From: Bradyrhizobium sp. cir1
GTDB taxonomy: Bacteria > Pseudomonadota > Alphaproteobacteria > Rhizobiales > Xanthobacteraceae
Assembly: GCF_014198245.1 (NCBI RefSeq)
Contig: NZ_JACIHE010000024.1
Coordinates: forward strand, 35,981-99,980
Reading direction: 5' to 3'
Length of the DNA: 64,000 nucleotides
Below, in pieces: positions 27,175-39,912 of this stretch. The notes beneath the pieces are model-generated. The model did no database searches, was not told where the DNA came from, and was given only the letters and a program-made list of their open reading frames with translations. A program made the translations under genes and the position numbers. How positions within the stretch are numbered: position 1 is the stretch's first letter; each line of letters opens with the position of its first letter.

Positions 27175-29880
27175 ATGGTTGATACCAAGACCCCTGGCGA
27201 CAAGAAGCTGAGCGTTCCGAGCAAGACGCTATCGCTCAAGCCGCGCGTCGAAACGGGCACCGTACGCCAGAGCTTCAGCCATGGCCGCAGCAAGCAGGTC
27301 GTGGTCGAGAAGCGCGGCAAGCGCCGCATTGGCGACGGCCCGGAGCCGCACACGCCTGAGGTTGCCGTAAAGCCGGCACCAGCCGCGCCTGCGCCGTCGC
27401 GCCCGGCGCCGCCGCCGCCGCCGCGCAATGCCGGTTCCGGCGTGGTCCTGCGCACCCTGACCGAGGACGAGCGCTCGGCCCGTGCGAGCGCGCTGGCCGA
27501 TGCCAAGCTGCGCGAGGTCGAGGAACGCCGCCAGGCCGAGGAAGAGGCCCAGCGCCGCGCGGTCCGCGAAGCTGCCGAACGCGCCGAGCGCGAGGCCGCC
27601 GAGTCCCGCCGCAAGGCCGAGGAAGAGCGCCACCGTCACGAGGACGAAGCCAAGCGGAAGGCCGAGACCGAGGCCAAGAAGCGTTTCGGCGAGGGCGAGC
27701 AGCCGGCATCCGCCGCGCGCCCCGCGACCGCGGCGCCGGCCGCCCCTGCGCCGCGCCCCGGCGCGCCCGCGCCCCGGCCTGGAACCACGACAGCGCGTCC
27801 GGGAACCACGACGGCGCGCCCTGCAACGACGACCGCGCAGCGTCCGGGTGGACCGGCAGGTCGCGGCCCCGCAGTTGCGGCCGAACCTGACGAGGACGAG
27901 GCGCCGCGCCAGATCCGTCGCGGTCCCGGCGGCGCCGCGCGTCCTGCGGCAGCCCCCAAGACCACCCACAAGCCCGGCCCGCAGAAGGAGCGCGGCCGCC
28001 TGACCGTCGTCACCGCGCTCAATGCCGACGAGGTGCGTGAGCGCTCGATCGCCTCGTTCCGCCGCCGCACCCAGCGCCTGAAGGGCCACGCCTCGAACGA
28101 GCCGAAGGAAAAGCTCATTCGCGAAGTGGTCATTCCGGAAGCGATCACCATCCAGGAGCTCGCCAACCGCATGGCCGAGCGTGCGGTCGACGTCATCCGC
28201 ATGCTGATGAAGCAGGGCGCGATGCACAAGATCACCGACGTGATCGATGCCGACACCGCGCAGCTGATCGCCGAAGAGCTCGGTCACACCGTCAAGCGCG
28301 TTGCCGCCTCCGACGTCGAGGAAGGCCTGTTCGACCAGGTCGACGATTCCACGGACACCGAGACCCGTTCGCCCGTCGTGACCGTGATGGGCCATGTCGA
28401 CCACGGCAAGACCTCGCTGCTCGACGCGCTCCGTCATGCCAACGTGGTCTCCGGCGAAGCCGGCGGCATCACCCAGCATATCGGCGCCTATCAGGTGCTG
28501 TCGCCCGAGAGCGGCAAGAAGATCACCTTCATCGACACGCCCGGCCACGCCGCGTTCACCGCGATGCGCGCCCGCGGCGCCAAGGTCACCGACATCGTCG
28601 TACTGGTGGTCGCGGCCGATGACGGCGTGATGCCGCAGACGGTCGAAGCCATCAATCACGCCAAGGCGGCAGGCGTGCCGATCATCGTTGCCATCAACAA
28701 GATCGACAAGCCCGATGCCAAGCCCGAGCGCGTGCGCACCGAGCTGCTCCAGCACGAGGTGCAGGTGGAATCCTTCGGCGGCGAGGTCGTCGACGTCGAG
28801 GTGTCGGCCAAGAACAAGACCAATCTCGACAAGCTGCTCGAGATGATCGCGCTGCAGGCCGAAATCCTCGACCTGAAGACCAACTCGGAGCGTCCGGCCG
28901 AAGGCACCGTGATCGAAGCCAAGCTCGACCGCGGCCGTGGTCCGGTCGCCACCGTGCTGGTCCAGCGCGGCACGCTTCGTGTCGGCGACATCATCGTCGC
29001 CGGCGCCGAGATGGGCCGCGTCCGCGCGCTGATCTCGGATCAGGGCGAGACCGTGCAGGAGGCAGGTCCCTCGGTGCCGGTCGAGGTGCTCGGCTTCAAC
29101 GGTCCGCCGGAAGCCGGCGATCGCCTCGCGGTGGTCGAGAACGAAGCCCGCGCCCGCCAGATCACCAGCTACCGCGCGCACCAGAAGCGCGAGAACGCGG
29201 CAGCCTCGATCTCCGGCATGCGCGGCTCGCTCGAGCAGATGATGTCGCAATTGAAGACGGCGGGCCGCAAGGAATTCCCGCTGATCGTCAAGGCCGACGT
29301 GCAGGGCTCGCTGGAAGCCATCCTCGGCTCGCTGGAGAAGCTCGGCACCGACGAAGTCGCCGCCCGCATCCTGCATGCCGGCGTCGGCGGTATCTCCGAA
29401 TCCGACGTGACGCTCGCGGAAGGTTTCAACGCCGCGATCATCGGCTTCAGCGTTCGCGCCAACAAGGAGGCCGCTGCGGCCGCCAAGCGCAACGGCATCG
29501 AGATCCGCTACTACAACATCATCTACGACCTCGTGGACGACGTGAAGAAGGCGATGAGCGGTCTGCTCGCGCCGACCTTGCGCGAAACCATGCTGGGCAA
29601 TGCCGAGATCCTGGAGATCTTCAACATCTCCAAGGTCGGCAAGGTCGCCGGCTGCCGCGTCACCGACGGCACCGTGGAACGCGGCGCCAATGTGCGCCTG
29701 ATCCGCGACAACGTCGTCGTGCACGAAGGCAAGCTGTCGACCCTGAAGCGCTTCAAGGACGAGGTGAAGGAAGTCCAGTCCGGTCAGGAATGCGGCATGG
29801 CCTTCGAGAACTATCACGACATGCGTGCCGGTGACGTGATCGAGTGTTATCGCGTGGAGACGATCCAGCGCTCCCTGTAA
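27175..29880 (+). CDS. infB: Translation initiation factor IF-2
   Basis: GTPase that brings fMet-tRNA to the 30S subunit. The N-terminal 330 residues are low-complexity: Arg/Glu/Ala-rich coiled-coil (about 100-170) and a Pro/Arg/Thr stretch with a 21-bp unit repeated about three times (27781-27843). The conserved IF2_N segment and then the G domain follow, with GHVDHGKTS at about residue 405, DTPGHAAF and NKIDKPDAKP. The C-terminal fMet-tRNA-binding domain ends the protein. Length is 901 aa, in the normal range for rhizobia. Confidence 0.97.
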   Translation: MVDTKTPGDKKLSVPSKTLSLKPRVETGTVRQSFSHGRSKQVVVEKRGKRRIGDGPEPHTPEVAVKPAPAAPAPSRPAPPPPPRNAGSGVVLRTLTEDERSARASALADAKLREVEERRQAEEEAQRRAVREAAERAEREAAESRRKAEEERHRHEDEAKRKAETEAKKRFGEGEQPASAARPATAAPAAPAPRPGAPAPRPGTTTARPGTTTARPATTTAQRPGGPAGRGPAVAAEPDEDEAPRQIRRGPGGAARPAAAPKTTHKPGPQKERGRLTVVTALNADEVRERSIASFRRRTQRLKGHASNEPKEKLIREVVIPEAITIQELANRMAERAVDVIRMLMKQGAMHKITDVIDADTAQLIAEELGHTVKRVAASDVEEGLFDQVDDSTDTETRSPVVTVMGHVDHGKTSLLDALRHANVVSGEAGGITQHIGAYQVLSPESGKKITFIDTPGHAAFTAMRARGAKVTDIVVLVVAADDGVMPQTVEAINHAKAAGVPIIVAINKIDKPDAKPERVRTELLQHEVQVESFGGEVVDVEVSAKNKTNLDKLLEMIALQAEILDLKTNSERPAEGTVIEAKLDRGRGPVATVLVQRGTLRVGDIIVAGAEMGRVRALISDQGETVQEAGPSVPVEVLGFNGPPEAGDRLAVVENEARARQITSYRAHQKRENAAASISGMRGSLEQMMSQLKTAGRKEFPLIVKADVQGSLEAILGSLEKLGTDEVAARILHAGVGGISESDVTLAEGFNAAIIGFSVRANKEAAAAAKRNGIEIRYYNIIYDLVDDVKKAMSGLLAPTLRETMLGNAEILEIFNISKVGKVAGCRVTDGTVERGANVRLIRDNVVVHEGKLSTLKRFKDEVKEVQSGQECGMAFENYHDMRAGDVIECYRVETIQRSL

Positions 29881-29934
29881 GTCCAAATCTTACCGAAGCG
29901 CCCGGATCTTTTTGAGCTGAAATTGCGGGAGTGC

Positions 29935-29959
29935 GATGGCCGGATTCATTCCGGCCATC
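29935..29959. repeat. 10-bp stem hairpin between infB and rbfA
   Basis: GATGGCCGGA (29935-29944) and TCCGGCCATC (29950-29959) are perfect inverted copies with a 5-nt loop. No T-run follows. It may be a processing site within the operon or a copy of the ATGGCCGG hairpin also seen at 43503-43525. Confidence 0.6.
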
Positions 29960-30036
29960 CGCGCCTCATTCGTTTCAACAGGACAAATGACAATGCTCGT
30001 GTCCCAAACGCGGGCACGACGAGGTGATTTTCGACC

Positions 30037-30480
30037 ATGCCCCGCCACCACCAGAAGAAAAGTTCCGCGACCGGCGGCTCGCAACGTCAGTTGCGCGTCG
30101 GCGAGCAGGTCCGCCATGCGATGGCCGAGATTCTGGCGCAAGGCAACGTGCATGATGCGGATCTCGAAGGCCACATCATCACCGTGCCGGAGGTACGGAT
30201 GTCGCCCGACCTGAAGCTCGCAACAATCTACGTGATGCCGCTCGGTGGCCGCGACACCGAGATCGTCATCGCTGCGCTCGAGCGCAACAAGAAATTCCTG
30301 CGCGGCGAAGTCGCGCGGCGCGTTAACCTGAAATTTGCACCTGACATTCGTTTCCGCGTCGACGAGCGATTCGACGAAGCGGAACGGATCGAGAAGCTTT
30401 TGCGAACACCTGCGGTGCAGAAGGATCTCGAACAGGACTTGGAACAGGATCCGGATTCGGATCGGGAAGAAGAGCAATGA
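30037..30480 (+). CDS. rbfA: Ribosome-binding factor A
   Basis: KH-like 30S assembly factor. VGEQVRHAMAEIL and a second strand with VRMSPDLKLATIYV are family signatures, and IRFRVDERFDEAERIEKLL is the last conserved helix. Length is 147 aa. An acidic C-terminal tail repeats DLEQDLEQDPDSD and is probably disordered. Its TGA overlaps the truB start (ATGA). Confidence 0.94.
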   Translation: MPRHHQKKSSATGGSQRQLRVGEQVRHAMAEILAQGNVHDADLEGHIITVPEVRMSPDLKLATIYVMPLGGRDTEIVIAALERNKKFLRGEVARRVNLKFAPDIRFRVDERFDEAERIEKLLRTPAVQKDLEQDLEQDPDSDREEEQ

Positions 30481-31610
30481 CGATGGACCCGGCTCACGGC
30501 GCGATCGAGGGCAACGATGCCGATCAGCGCGATGTGCAGAAAAATAATTTTGCGGACGATAATTTTGCGGGCCTGGGCGCCAATTCCCAGCCGCATCAGG
30601 AGCCGCGCCGCGTCAACAACGATCCGCGCGCCAAGCAGCAGAAGGGCAACCAGGTTCGCCGCGACCGCCGCGATGTCCACGGCTGGGTCGTGCTCGACAA
30701 GCCGATCGGCATGACCTCGACGCAGGCCGTTGCCGTGCTCAAGCGCCTGTTCAACGCCAAGCGTGCGGGACACGCCGGCACGCTCGACCCGCTCGCCTCC
30801 GGCGGCCTGCCCATTGCACTTGGAGAAGCCACCAAGACGGTTCCCTTTGTGATGGACGGCCGCAAGCGCTACCAGTTCACGGTGTGCTGGGGCGAGGAGC
30901 GCGACACCGACGATATCGAGGGCCGGGTCACCGCGACCTCCGACCAGCGCCCGACCCGGGAGGCCATCCTGGCCCTCCTGCCCCGCTTCACCGGGGTGAT
31001 CGAGCAGATCCCGCCGCGCTATTCGGCGATCAAGGTCCAGGGCGAGCGCGCCTATGACCTCGCCCGCGACGGCGAGGTCGTGGAGCTGGCCCCCCGCCCG
31101 GTCGAAATTCACCATTTAACCCTTGTCGATCAACCAGATAACGACCGGGCCGTATTCGAGGCCGAGTGCGGCAAGGGCACCTATGTCCGCGCGCTCGCCC
31201 GCGATATGGGCCGGATTCTCGGCACTTACGGCCATATCTGCGCGCTCCGGCGGACCCTGGTCGGCCCATTTGGCGAAAACGACATGATTCCGCTGGATCA
31301 GTTGGAGGCTTTGTGCGATAGAGCCGCGTCCGGCGAGGGTAGCCTCGCCGACGCGCTTTTGCCCGTTGAGACCGCGCTGGACGACATCCCGGCACTGGCC
31401 GTCACTCGGGCTGATGCGGCAAGGCTCCATCGGGGCCAAGCCGTTTTGTTGCGCGGACGGGATGCGCCCACTTGTAGCGGCACAGTCTATGTCACGGTGG
31501 CAGGCCGTCTTTTGGCGCTTGCCGAAGTTGGCAATGGCGAAATCATCCCCAAGCGTGTGTTCAACCTGACCGGCCTGACTGCCAGCCCCGGTCGCAACGA
31601 GAGAAATTGA
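30477..31610 (+). CDS. truB: tRNA pseudouridine(55) synthase TruB
   Basis: Forms pseudouridine 55 in the T-loop of tRNAs. The catalytic Asp is in GHAGTLDPLASG, after GWVVLDKPIGMTS. Length is 377 aa, with a polar N-terminal extension of about 65 residues before the conserved start that is longer than in E. coli. ATG30477 overlaps the rbfA stop; an ATG inside the extension cannot be excluded as start. A short C-terminal PUA-like region ends the protein. Confidence 0.95.
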   Translation: MTMDPAHGAIEGNDADQRDVQKNNFADDNFAGLGANSQPHQEPRRVNNDPRAKQQKGNQVRRDRRDVHGWVVLDKPIGMTSTQAVAVLKRLFNAKRAGHAGTLDPLASGGLPIALGEATKTVPFVMDGRKRYQFTVCWGEERDTDDIEGRVTATSDQRPTREAILALLPRFTGVIEQIPPRYSAIKVQGERAYDLARDGEVVELAPRPVEIHHLTLVDQPDNDRAVFEAECGKGTYVRALARDMGRILGTYGHICALRRTLVGPFGENDMIPLDQLEALCDRAASGEGSLADALLPVETALDDIPALAVTRADAARLHRGQAVLLRGRDAPTCSGTVYVTVAGRLLALAEVGNGEIIPKRVFNLTGLTASPGRNERN

Positions 31611-31612
31611 CG

Positions 31613-31882
31613 ATGTCGATTGCCGCAGAACGCAAAGCGGAAGTCATCAAGACGAATGCCACCAAGGCCGGCGACACCGGCTCGCCCGAGGTTCAGGTCG
31701 CGATCCTGTCGGAACGCATCAACAACCTCACCAGCCATTTCAAGACCCACGTGAAGGACAACCATTCGCGTCGCGGCCTCTTGAAGCTGGTCTCGACCCG
31801 CCGCTCGCTCCTCGACTACCTGAAGAAGAAGGACGAGGCTCGGTACAAGGCGCTGCTCGAGAAGCACAACATTCGTCGTTAA
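31613..31882 (+). CDS. rpsO: 30S ribosomal protein S15
   Basis: Primary 16S rRNA-binding protein. The sequence is 89 aa with TGSPEVQVAILSERINNLT and HSRRGLLKLVSTRRSLLDYL, both diagnostic. I chose ATG31613, which gives exactly the usual length; TTG31607 is rejected. It begins 2 bp after the truB stop and is closed by a strong terminator. Confidence 0.97.
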   Translation: MSIAAERKAEVIKTNATKAGDTGSPEVQVAILSERINNLTSHFKTHVKDNHSRRGLLKLVSTRRSLLDYLKKKDEARYKALLEKHNIRR

Positions 31883-31891
31883 GAGTTCCTG

Positions 31892-31915
31892 CGCGCGCCA
31901 CCGGCGCGCGTTTTT
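31892..31915 (+). terminator. Rho-independent terminator after rpsO
   Basis: CGCGCGCC (31892-31899), loop ACC, GGCGCGCG (31903-31910), then T5. It lies 9 bp after the rpsO stop, so part of the transcription probably ends here before pnp. Confidence 0.85.
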
Positions 31916-32024
31916 GCGCGTGGTTTCGAACGAAAGCGCTTATTTGAAGGTTTTTGATCGAGGCTGCGTGCGCGTCGGGTGCGAGCCCAAAGCGCGATGA
32001 GAATCGCACTTTGGATTGTTGTTT

Positions 32025-32073
32025 GAGCATGATCTTTTCGGAAAACCGCTTCACACTTTTCCGGATCATGCTC
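32025..32073. repeat. Dispersed palindromic repeat, GAGCATGATC arms
   Basis: GAGCATGATC (32025-32034) and GATCATGCTC (32064-32073) are perfect 10-bp inverted copies. The interior TTTTCGGAAAACCGCTTC matches an element I recall as very abundant in Bradyrhizobium intergenic DNA. It lies downstream of rpsO. Confidence 0.75.
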
Positions 32074-32223
32074 GAGTAACGATTCGCATCCGGGGCATGA
32101 TCGGCGAAGACCGCGGTTCGGTGTTCGCGTTCGTGCCGACTGACAGTCCAGCAGCAATCCGGCGGCTGGGCACAACGGGCAAGGCGCCCGTATGACCCGA
32201 AAGGATGGACGCCATCCGACATC

Positions 32224-32304
32224 CAAAAACCATGGCAGGATCGCAGGACGCTGATCATCCGCTCCGATCAGCGTCCCGCAATCTTGCGCATGGTTTTTGT
32301 TTTT
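32224..32304. terminator. Long bidirectional terminator-like hairpin in the pnp leader
   Basis: Outer arms CAAAAACCATG (32224-32234) and CATGGTTTTTG (32289-32299) are perfect inverted copies. Inner arms GGACGCTGATC (32246-32256) and GATCAGCGTCC (32266-32276) are also perfect, with a 9-nt loop. The run TTTTTGTTTTT ends it on the plus strand, and AAAAA precedes it, so it could terminate from both sides. It ends about 42 bp before the pnp start. Confidence 0.7.
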
Positions 32305-32346
32305 CGAAGCGTCCCTTGTTTCGAGAACCCATGAAAGAAGACCTCT

Positions 32347-34509
<2,163 letters not shown>

Positions 34510-34535
34510 GGCTCGCTATAGTTCAGAAAAACGAA

Positions 34536-34560
34536 GGGCGGCCGAAAGGCCGCCCTTTTT
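34536..34560 (+). terminator. Rho-independent terminator after pnp
   Basis: GGGCGGCC (34536-34543), GAAA loop, GGCCGCCC (34548-34555), then TTTTT. It lies 26 bp after the pnp stop and ends the ribosomal/RNA operon. Confidence 0.92.
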
Positions 34561-34624
34561 GTTTTGTGCTCGCTCCGAGGAGTGCTGAGCTCCCTCTCCC
34601 GCTTGCGAGAGAGGGAGCAACAAC

Positions 34625-36790
<2,166 letters not shown>

Positions 36791-36904
36791 GAATACCTCC
36801 TCTGGTGGCGTCGAACTCGCGCCTTTGACCAGGTAGAAGCACTCTAAGCTTCGCATTCGATCAGGGGAAGTTGACTTTAATGATCGCTGCGATAGGATTT
36901 TCTG

Positions 36905-37831
36905 ATGGCCAACGTGACAATGCGCCAGCTCAGGTATTTCGACGCGCTGGCGCGGCACGGCCATTTCGGCCGTGCCGCGGAGGCCAGCTCGATCTCGCAG
37001 CCGGCCCTGTCGATGCAGATCAAGGAACTGGAGGACGCGCTCGGCGGCCTGCTGCTGGAGCGCAGCGCACGGCAGGTGGCACTGACCCGGTTCGGCGAAG
37101 AGCTCGCGCCGCGCGTCCGCGACATCCTGCGCTCGGTCGACGAGCTCGGCGATTTCGCCCGCGCCTCGCAGGACCGCTTCGCCGGCCGGCTTCGCATCGG
37201 CATGATCCCGACCATCGCGCCGTATCTGCTGCCCACGATCACCAAGAATCTCACGCGCATGCATCCGGAGCTCGACATCCGCGTGCGCGAGACGATGACG
37301 CCCCGGCTGATCCAGGAGCTGGTGGAGGGACGGCTCGACACCGCCATCGTCGCGCTGCCGGTGTCGGAACCCTCCCTCACCGAAGTTGCCCTGTTCGAGG
37401 AAAAATTCCTACTGGTGCGGCCCGGCGCGGACGAGGGAACGCCGGCGCCCTCGCGCGAGATGATGCGGGAGATGCGGCTGTTGCTGCTCGAGGAGGGGCA
37501 CTGCTTCCGCGATCAGGCGCTATCGTTCTGCAACATGCAGTCGGCGCCGCCGCGCGAGATGCTGGACGCGAATTCGCTGTCGACGCTGGTGCAGATGGTC
37601 AGCGCCGGCATCGGCGTGACGTTGATTCCGGAGATGGCGGTGCCGGTGGAGACGCGGTCGGCCTCGGTCTCGCTGACGCGCTTCCGCGACCCCGAGCCCT
37701 CGCGCACCATCGGCATGGTCTGGCGCAAGACCAGCCCGCTGGCGCGGCAGCTGCTGCAGATTTCCGAGGTGGTGTGCCTGTCGGCCGGCAAGGTGCGCGC
37801 GCGGCAATCCGTGCGCAGCCAACGAACTTAG
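36905..37831 (+). CDS. oxyR: Hydrogen peroxide sensor OxyR (LysR family)
   Basis: LysR-type activator of peroxide defence. The N-terminal winged helix has LRYFDALARHGHFGRAAEASSISQPALSMQIKELE. The redox pair is Cys200 and Cys209 in HCFRDQALSFC, with the same nine-residue spacing as Cys199/Cys208 of E. coli OxyR. Length is 308 aa. It starts 114 bp from katG on the opposite strand, the classical arrangement for OxyR control of katG. I saw no convincing four-part OxyR box in the gap. Confidence 0.94.
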   Translation: MANVTMRQLRYFDALARHGHFGRAAEASSISQPALSMQIKELEDALGGLLLERSARQVALTRFGEELAPRVRDILRSVDELGDFARASQDRFAGRLRIGMIPTIAPYLLPTITKNLTRMHPELDIRVRETMTPRLIQELVEGRLDTAIVALPVSEPSLTEVALFEEKFLLVRPGADEGTPAPSREMMREMRLLLLEEGHCFRDQALSFCNMQSAPPREMLDANSLSTLVQMVSAGIGVTLIPEMAVPVETRSASVSLTRFRDPEPSRTIGMVWRKTSPLARQLLQISEVVCLSAGKVRARQSVRSQRT

Positions 37832-37837
37832 GCTCCG

Positions 37838-38290
37838 ATGGCGCATCCCGTCATCCGCCCCGCCCGCGCAGATGAATATGACGAGATTGCCCGCGTCTGG
37901 ATGGAGAGCTGGGTCTCGACCGGGCTTGCCGAGGCCAGCAACTTCCTGCTCGCGAACCTCAGGGCGCGCGTCCGGCGCGAGATCGAGGATGGCTGGAGCC
38001 TGTTCGTCGCCGACGACAACGCCACCATCGCCGCCATGCTGGCGCTGCATCTGCCAAAACTCTATCTCGACCAGCTCTTCGTCGCGCCCAGCCATCAGGG
38101 CCAGTCGCTCGGCCGGCAACTGCTCGCCTTCACGCGCACGCAAATGCCTGATGAGATCTACCTGCGCTGCGTCCGCGAGAACGAGAAGGCCTGGCGCTGG
38201 TACGAGCGAGAAGGTTTTGTGTTCGAGAAGGAAGAGGTCGCGACGGCAACAGGCTTCATGATGAAGTGCTATCGGTGGAGGAGGCGGTAG
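37838..38290 (+). CDS. GNAT-family N-acetyltransferase
   Basis: A 150-aa GNAT protein. The acetyl-CoA loop is recognisable in LFVAPSHQGQSLGRQLLAF, and LRCVRENEKAWRWYEREGF is the C-terminal helix-strand. It begins 6 bp after oxyR, so it may be co-transcribed with it. The acceptor substrate is unknown. Confidence 0.82.
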   Translation: MAHPVIRPARADEYDEIARVWMESWVSTGLAEASNFLLANLRARVRREIEDGWSLFVADDNATIAAMLALHLPKLYLDQLFVAPSHQGQSLGRQLLAFTRTQMPDEIYLRCVRENEKAWRWYEREGFVFEKEEVATATGFMMKCYRWRRR

Positions 38291-38373
38291 GCGCCGGCGC
38301 AGCTTGCGGTTGTCATAATCCCAACCTAGTGTGGCGTGACCGATGACCTCCTGCCTCTGATCTCCCGGAATCC

Positions 38374-39213
38374 ATGGTTCGAATTGCTGTCGCGCTGATC
38401 GCCCTGCTGTCCCTTTTGACTTCGGCAGCGGCCCAAACCCCTCCCGCAACCGGCACCCCTCCGGCCTCAACCGCGACACCGGCGAAACCGGTTTCCAAGA
38501 AAGCGGCGCCGAAGGCCAAACCGGTTGCAAAGCAGCCGGTCGTGGTGGAGAGCGGCCCATGCCGGCTTGGCGTAATCTCGGTGATCGGAGACCACTACTC
38601 CGTACAGAAATTTGGCCTCACGATCTTCGAGAATGAGGCAAGCGAGATTCCGATCGACTGGGGCCTCGATGATCTCGTCTTCGCGCGGGTGCGCGCGGCA
38701 ACAAACAACGACCCTGCGGTGCGCAGGATCGTCTATCCCAAGAGCGTCTTCGAACCCTTCTATAATCCGAAGACGATCCTCATCCGGGATCCCGGCGAGC
38801 GTCTGCCGGTGATCGTGCGGAGCTTTACCGCGAATGCCAGTTGCGAGCGCTATCTTGTCGCGACGACTTTCAAGGCGGAGTTGCCGAATACGCACATGAC
38901 GCTGAACGGAATCGGAACCTACAATCAGGGCCTCGGCGGTCTCCTCCGGCATTCTCATCTTTTCGCCAACGTTGCGATCACGCTGATCGACGGCCGAAGC
39001 TACGAGGAGATCAAGCGCCCCTTTGTGAATTTCGGCGCGAACTTCGCTGCGAGTATGCGACTGACCGAAGAACCGCTCACCAAGCTCGACAACTCGCTGT
39101 TCCCTGACCCACCCGCGGCAGCTTCAGCCAGCACGGCGCTGCGCGAGAGGACGCGGGCACTCGTCGCAGACAGGCTCGACCGGGGCTTGCCCGGCTATCT
39201 CAAAGAAGACTGA
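38374..39213 (+). CDS. Secreted protein of unknown function
   Basis: A 279-aa protein. MVRIAVALIALLSLLTSAAAQ is a clear Sec signal peptide with a TSAAAQ cleavage region. It is followed by a Thr/Pro/Ala/Lys-rich linker (about 22-55) and a globular part of about 185 residues with three cysteines (SGPC, NASC and another at low spacing). It has no lipobox. I do not recognise the family. It lies between an acetyltransferase and a glutathione transferase with no obvious functional link. Confidence 0.65.
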   Translation: MVRIAVALIALLSLLTSAAAQTPPATGTPPASTATPAKPVSKKAAPKAKPVAKQPVVVESGPCRLGVISVIGDHYSVQKFGLTIFENEASEIPIDWGLDDLVFARVRAATNNDPAVRRIVYPKSVFEPFYNPKTILIRDPGERLPVIVRSFTANASCERYLVATTFKAELPNTHMTLNGIGTYNQGLGGLLRHSHLFANVAITLIDGRSYEEIKRPFVNFGANFAASMRLTEEPLTKLDNSLFPDPPAAASASTALRERTRALVADRLDRGLPGYLKED

Positions 39214-39315
39214 GCCGAAGTCAGGACTATCTGTATCGTCGTGCATTGCGGATTCAATGCAGAGGCGTCATGAATCCGCCCTGGCTCACTTCCCGCCAAC
39301 GAAAGGTCCCGCGCC

Positions 39316-39912
39316 ATGATCAAGCTCTATTGGTCGCCCCGCTCGCGCTCGTTCGCGACGCTCTGGCTGATGGAAGAGAGCGGCCTGCCCTATGAGCGCG
39401 TGCTGACCGACATCTCGACCGGAGCGCAGAAGGCGCCGGACTATCTGAAGATCAATCCGATGGGCAAGGTGCCGGCGCTCAGCGACGGCGATGCCGCACT
39501 CGGCGAAGCCGCCGCAATCTGCGCCTACATCGCCGACCGCTATCCCGAGACCAAGCTCGCGCCTGCTGTGACCGACCCGCGCCGCGCGCGCTATCTGCAA
39601 TGGCTGTTCTTCTCGCCCGGTTGCATCGAGCCCGCCATCATCCAGATCTTCACCAAGATCGAGATCCCGACCTCGACCGCGGCCTGGGGCAGCGCGACGC
39701 AGGTGTTCGACGTGCTGGAGGCCGCGCTCGCCAAGGGGCCGTGGATTCTCGGCGAGGATTTTTCCGCCGCCGACATCACGGTCGGCTCCGGCCTGAATTT
39801 TGCGGTGCGCCTGTTCAAGATGGTGCCGTCGCGGCCGGCCTTCGACGCCTATCTGGCGCGCTGCATGGCACGGCCGGCGTTCCAGCGCGCGGAGAAGATC
39901 GCGGCGGGCTAG
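39316..39912 (+). CDS. Glutathione S-transferase family protein
   Basis: Cytoplasmic 198-aa GST. The thioredoxin-like N-terminal domain starts KLYWSPRSRSFATLWLMEESGLPYE, with Ser in the likely glutathione-activating position. The cis-Pro and glutathione site NPMGKVPALSDGD and GEAAAICAYIADRYPE follow, and the helical C-terminal domain completes it. It ends overlapping the stop of convergent fabI by 4 bp. The substrate is unknown. Confidence 0.85.
   Translation: MIKLYWSPRSRSFATLWLMEESGLPYERVLTDISTGAQKAPDYLKINPMGKVPALSDGDAALGEAAAICAYIADRYPETKLAPAVTDPRRARYLQWLFFSPGCIEPAIIQIFTKIEIPTSTAAWGSATQVFDVLEAALAKGPWILGEDFSAADITVGSGLNFAVRLFKMVPSRPAFDAYLARCMARPAFQRAEKIAAG

Larger units (their letters stand above)
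31883..32346. promoter_or_regulatory. 464-bp rpsO-pnp intergenic region
   Basis: No convincing gene. It holds the rpsO terminator (31892-31915), a palindromic repeat (32025-32073), a long near-palindrome ending in T-runs (32224-32304), and presumably the pnp promoter. E. coli pnp is autoregulated through an RNase III-cut leader hairpin; a leader structure at this place is therefore of interest. Confidence 0.55.

Noticed and set aside
36791..36904. OxyR binding boxes between katG and oxyR
   Set aside because: Only scattered ATAG/GATA-like bits are seen; the regular four-part spacing is missing.
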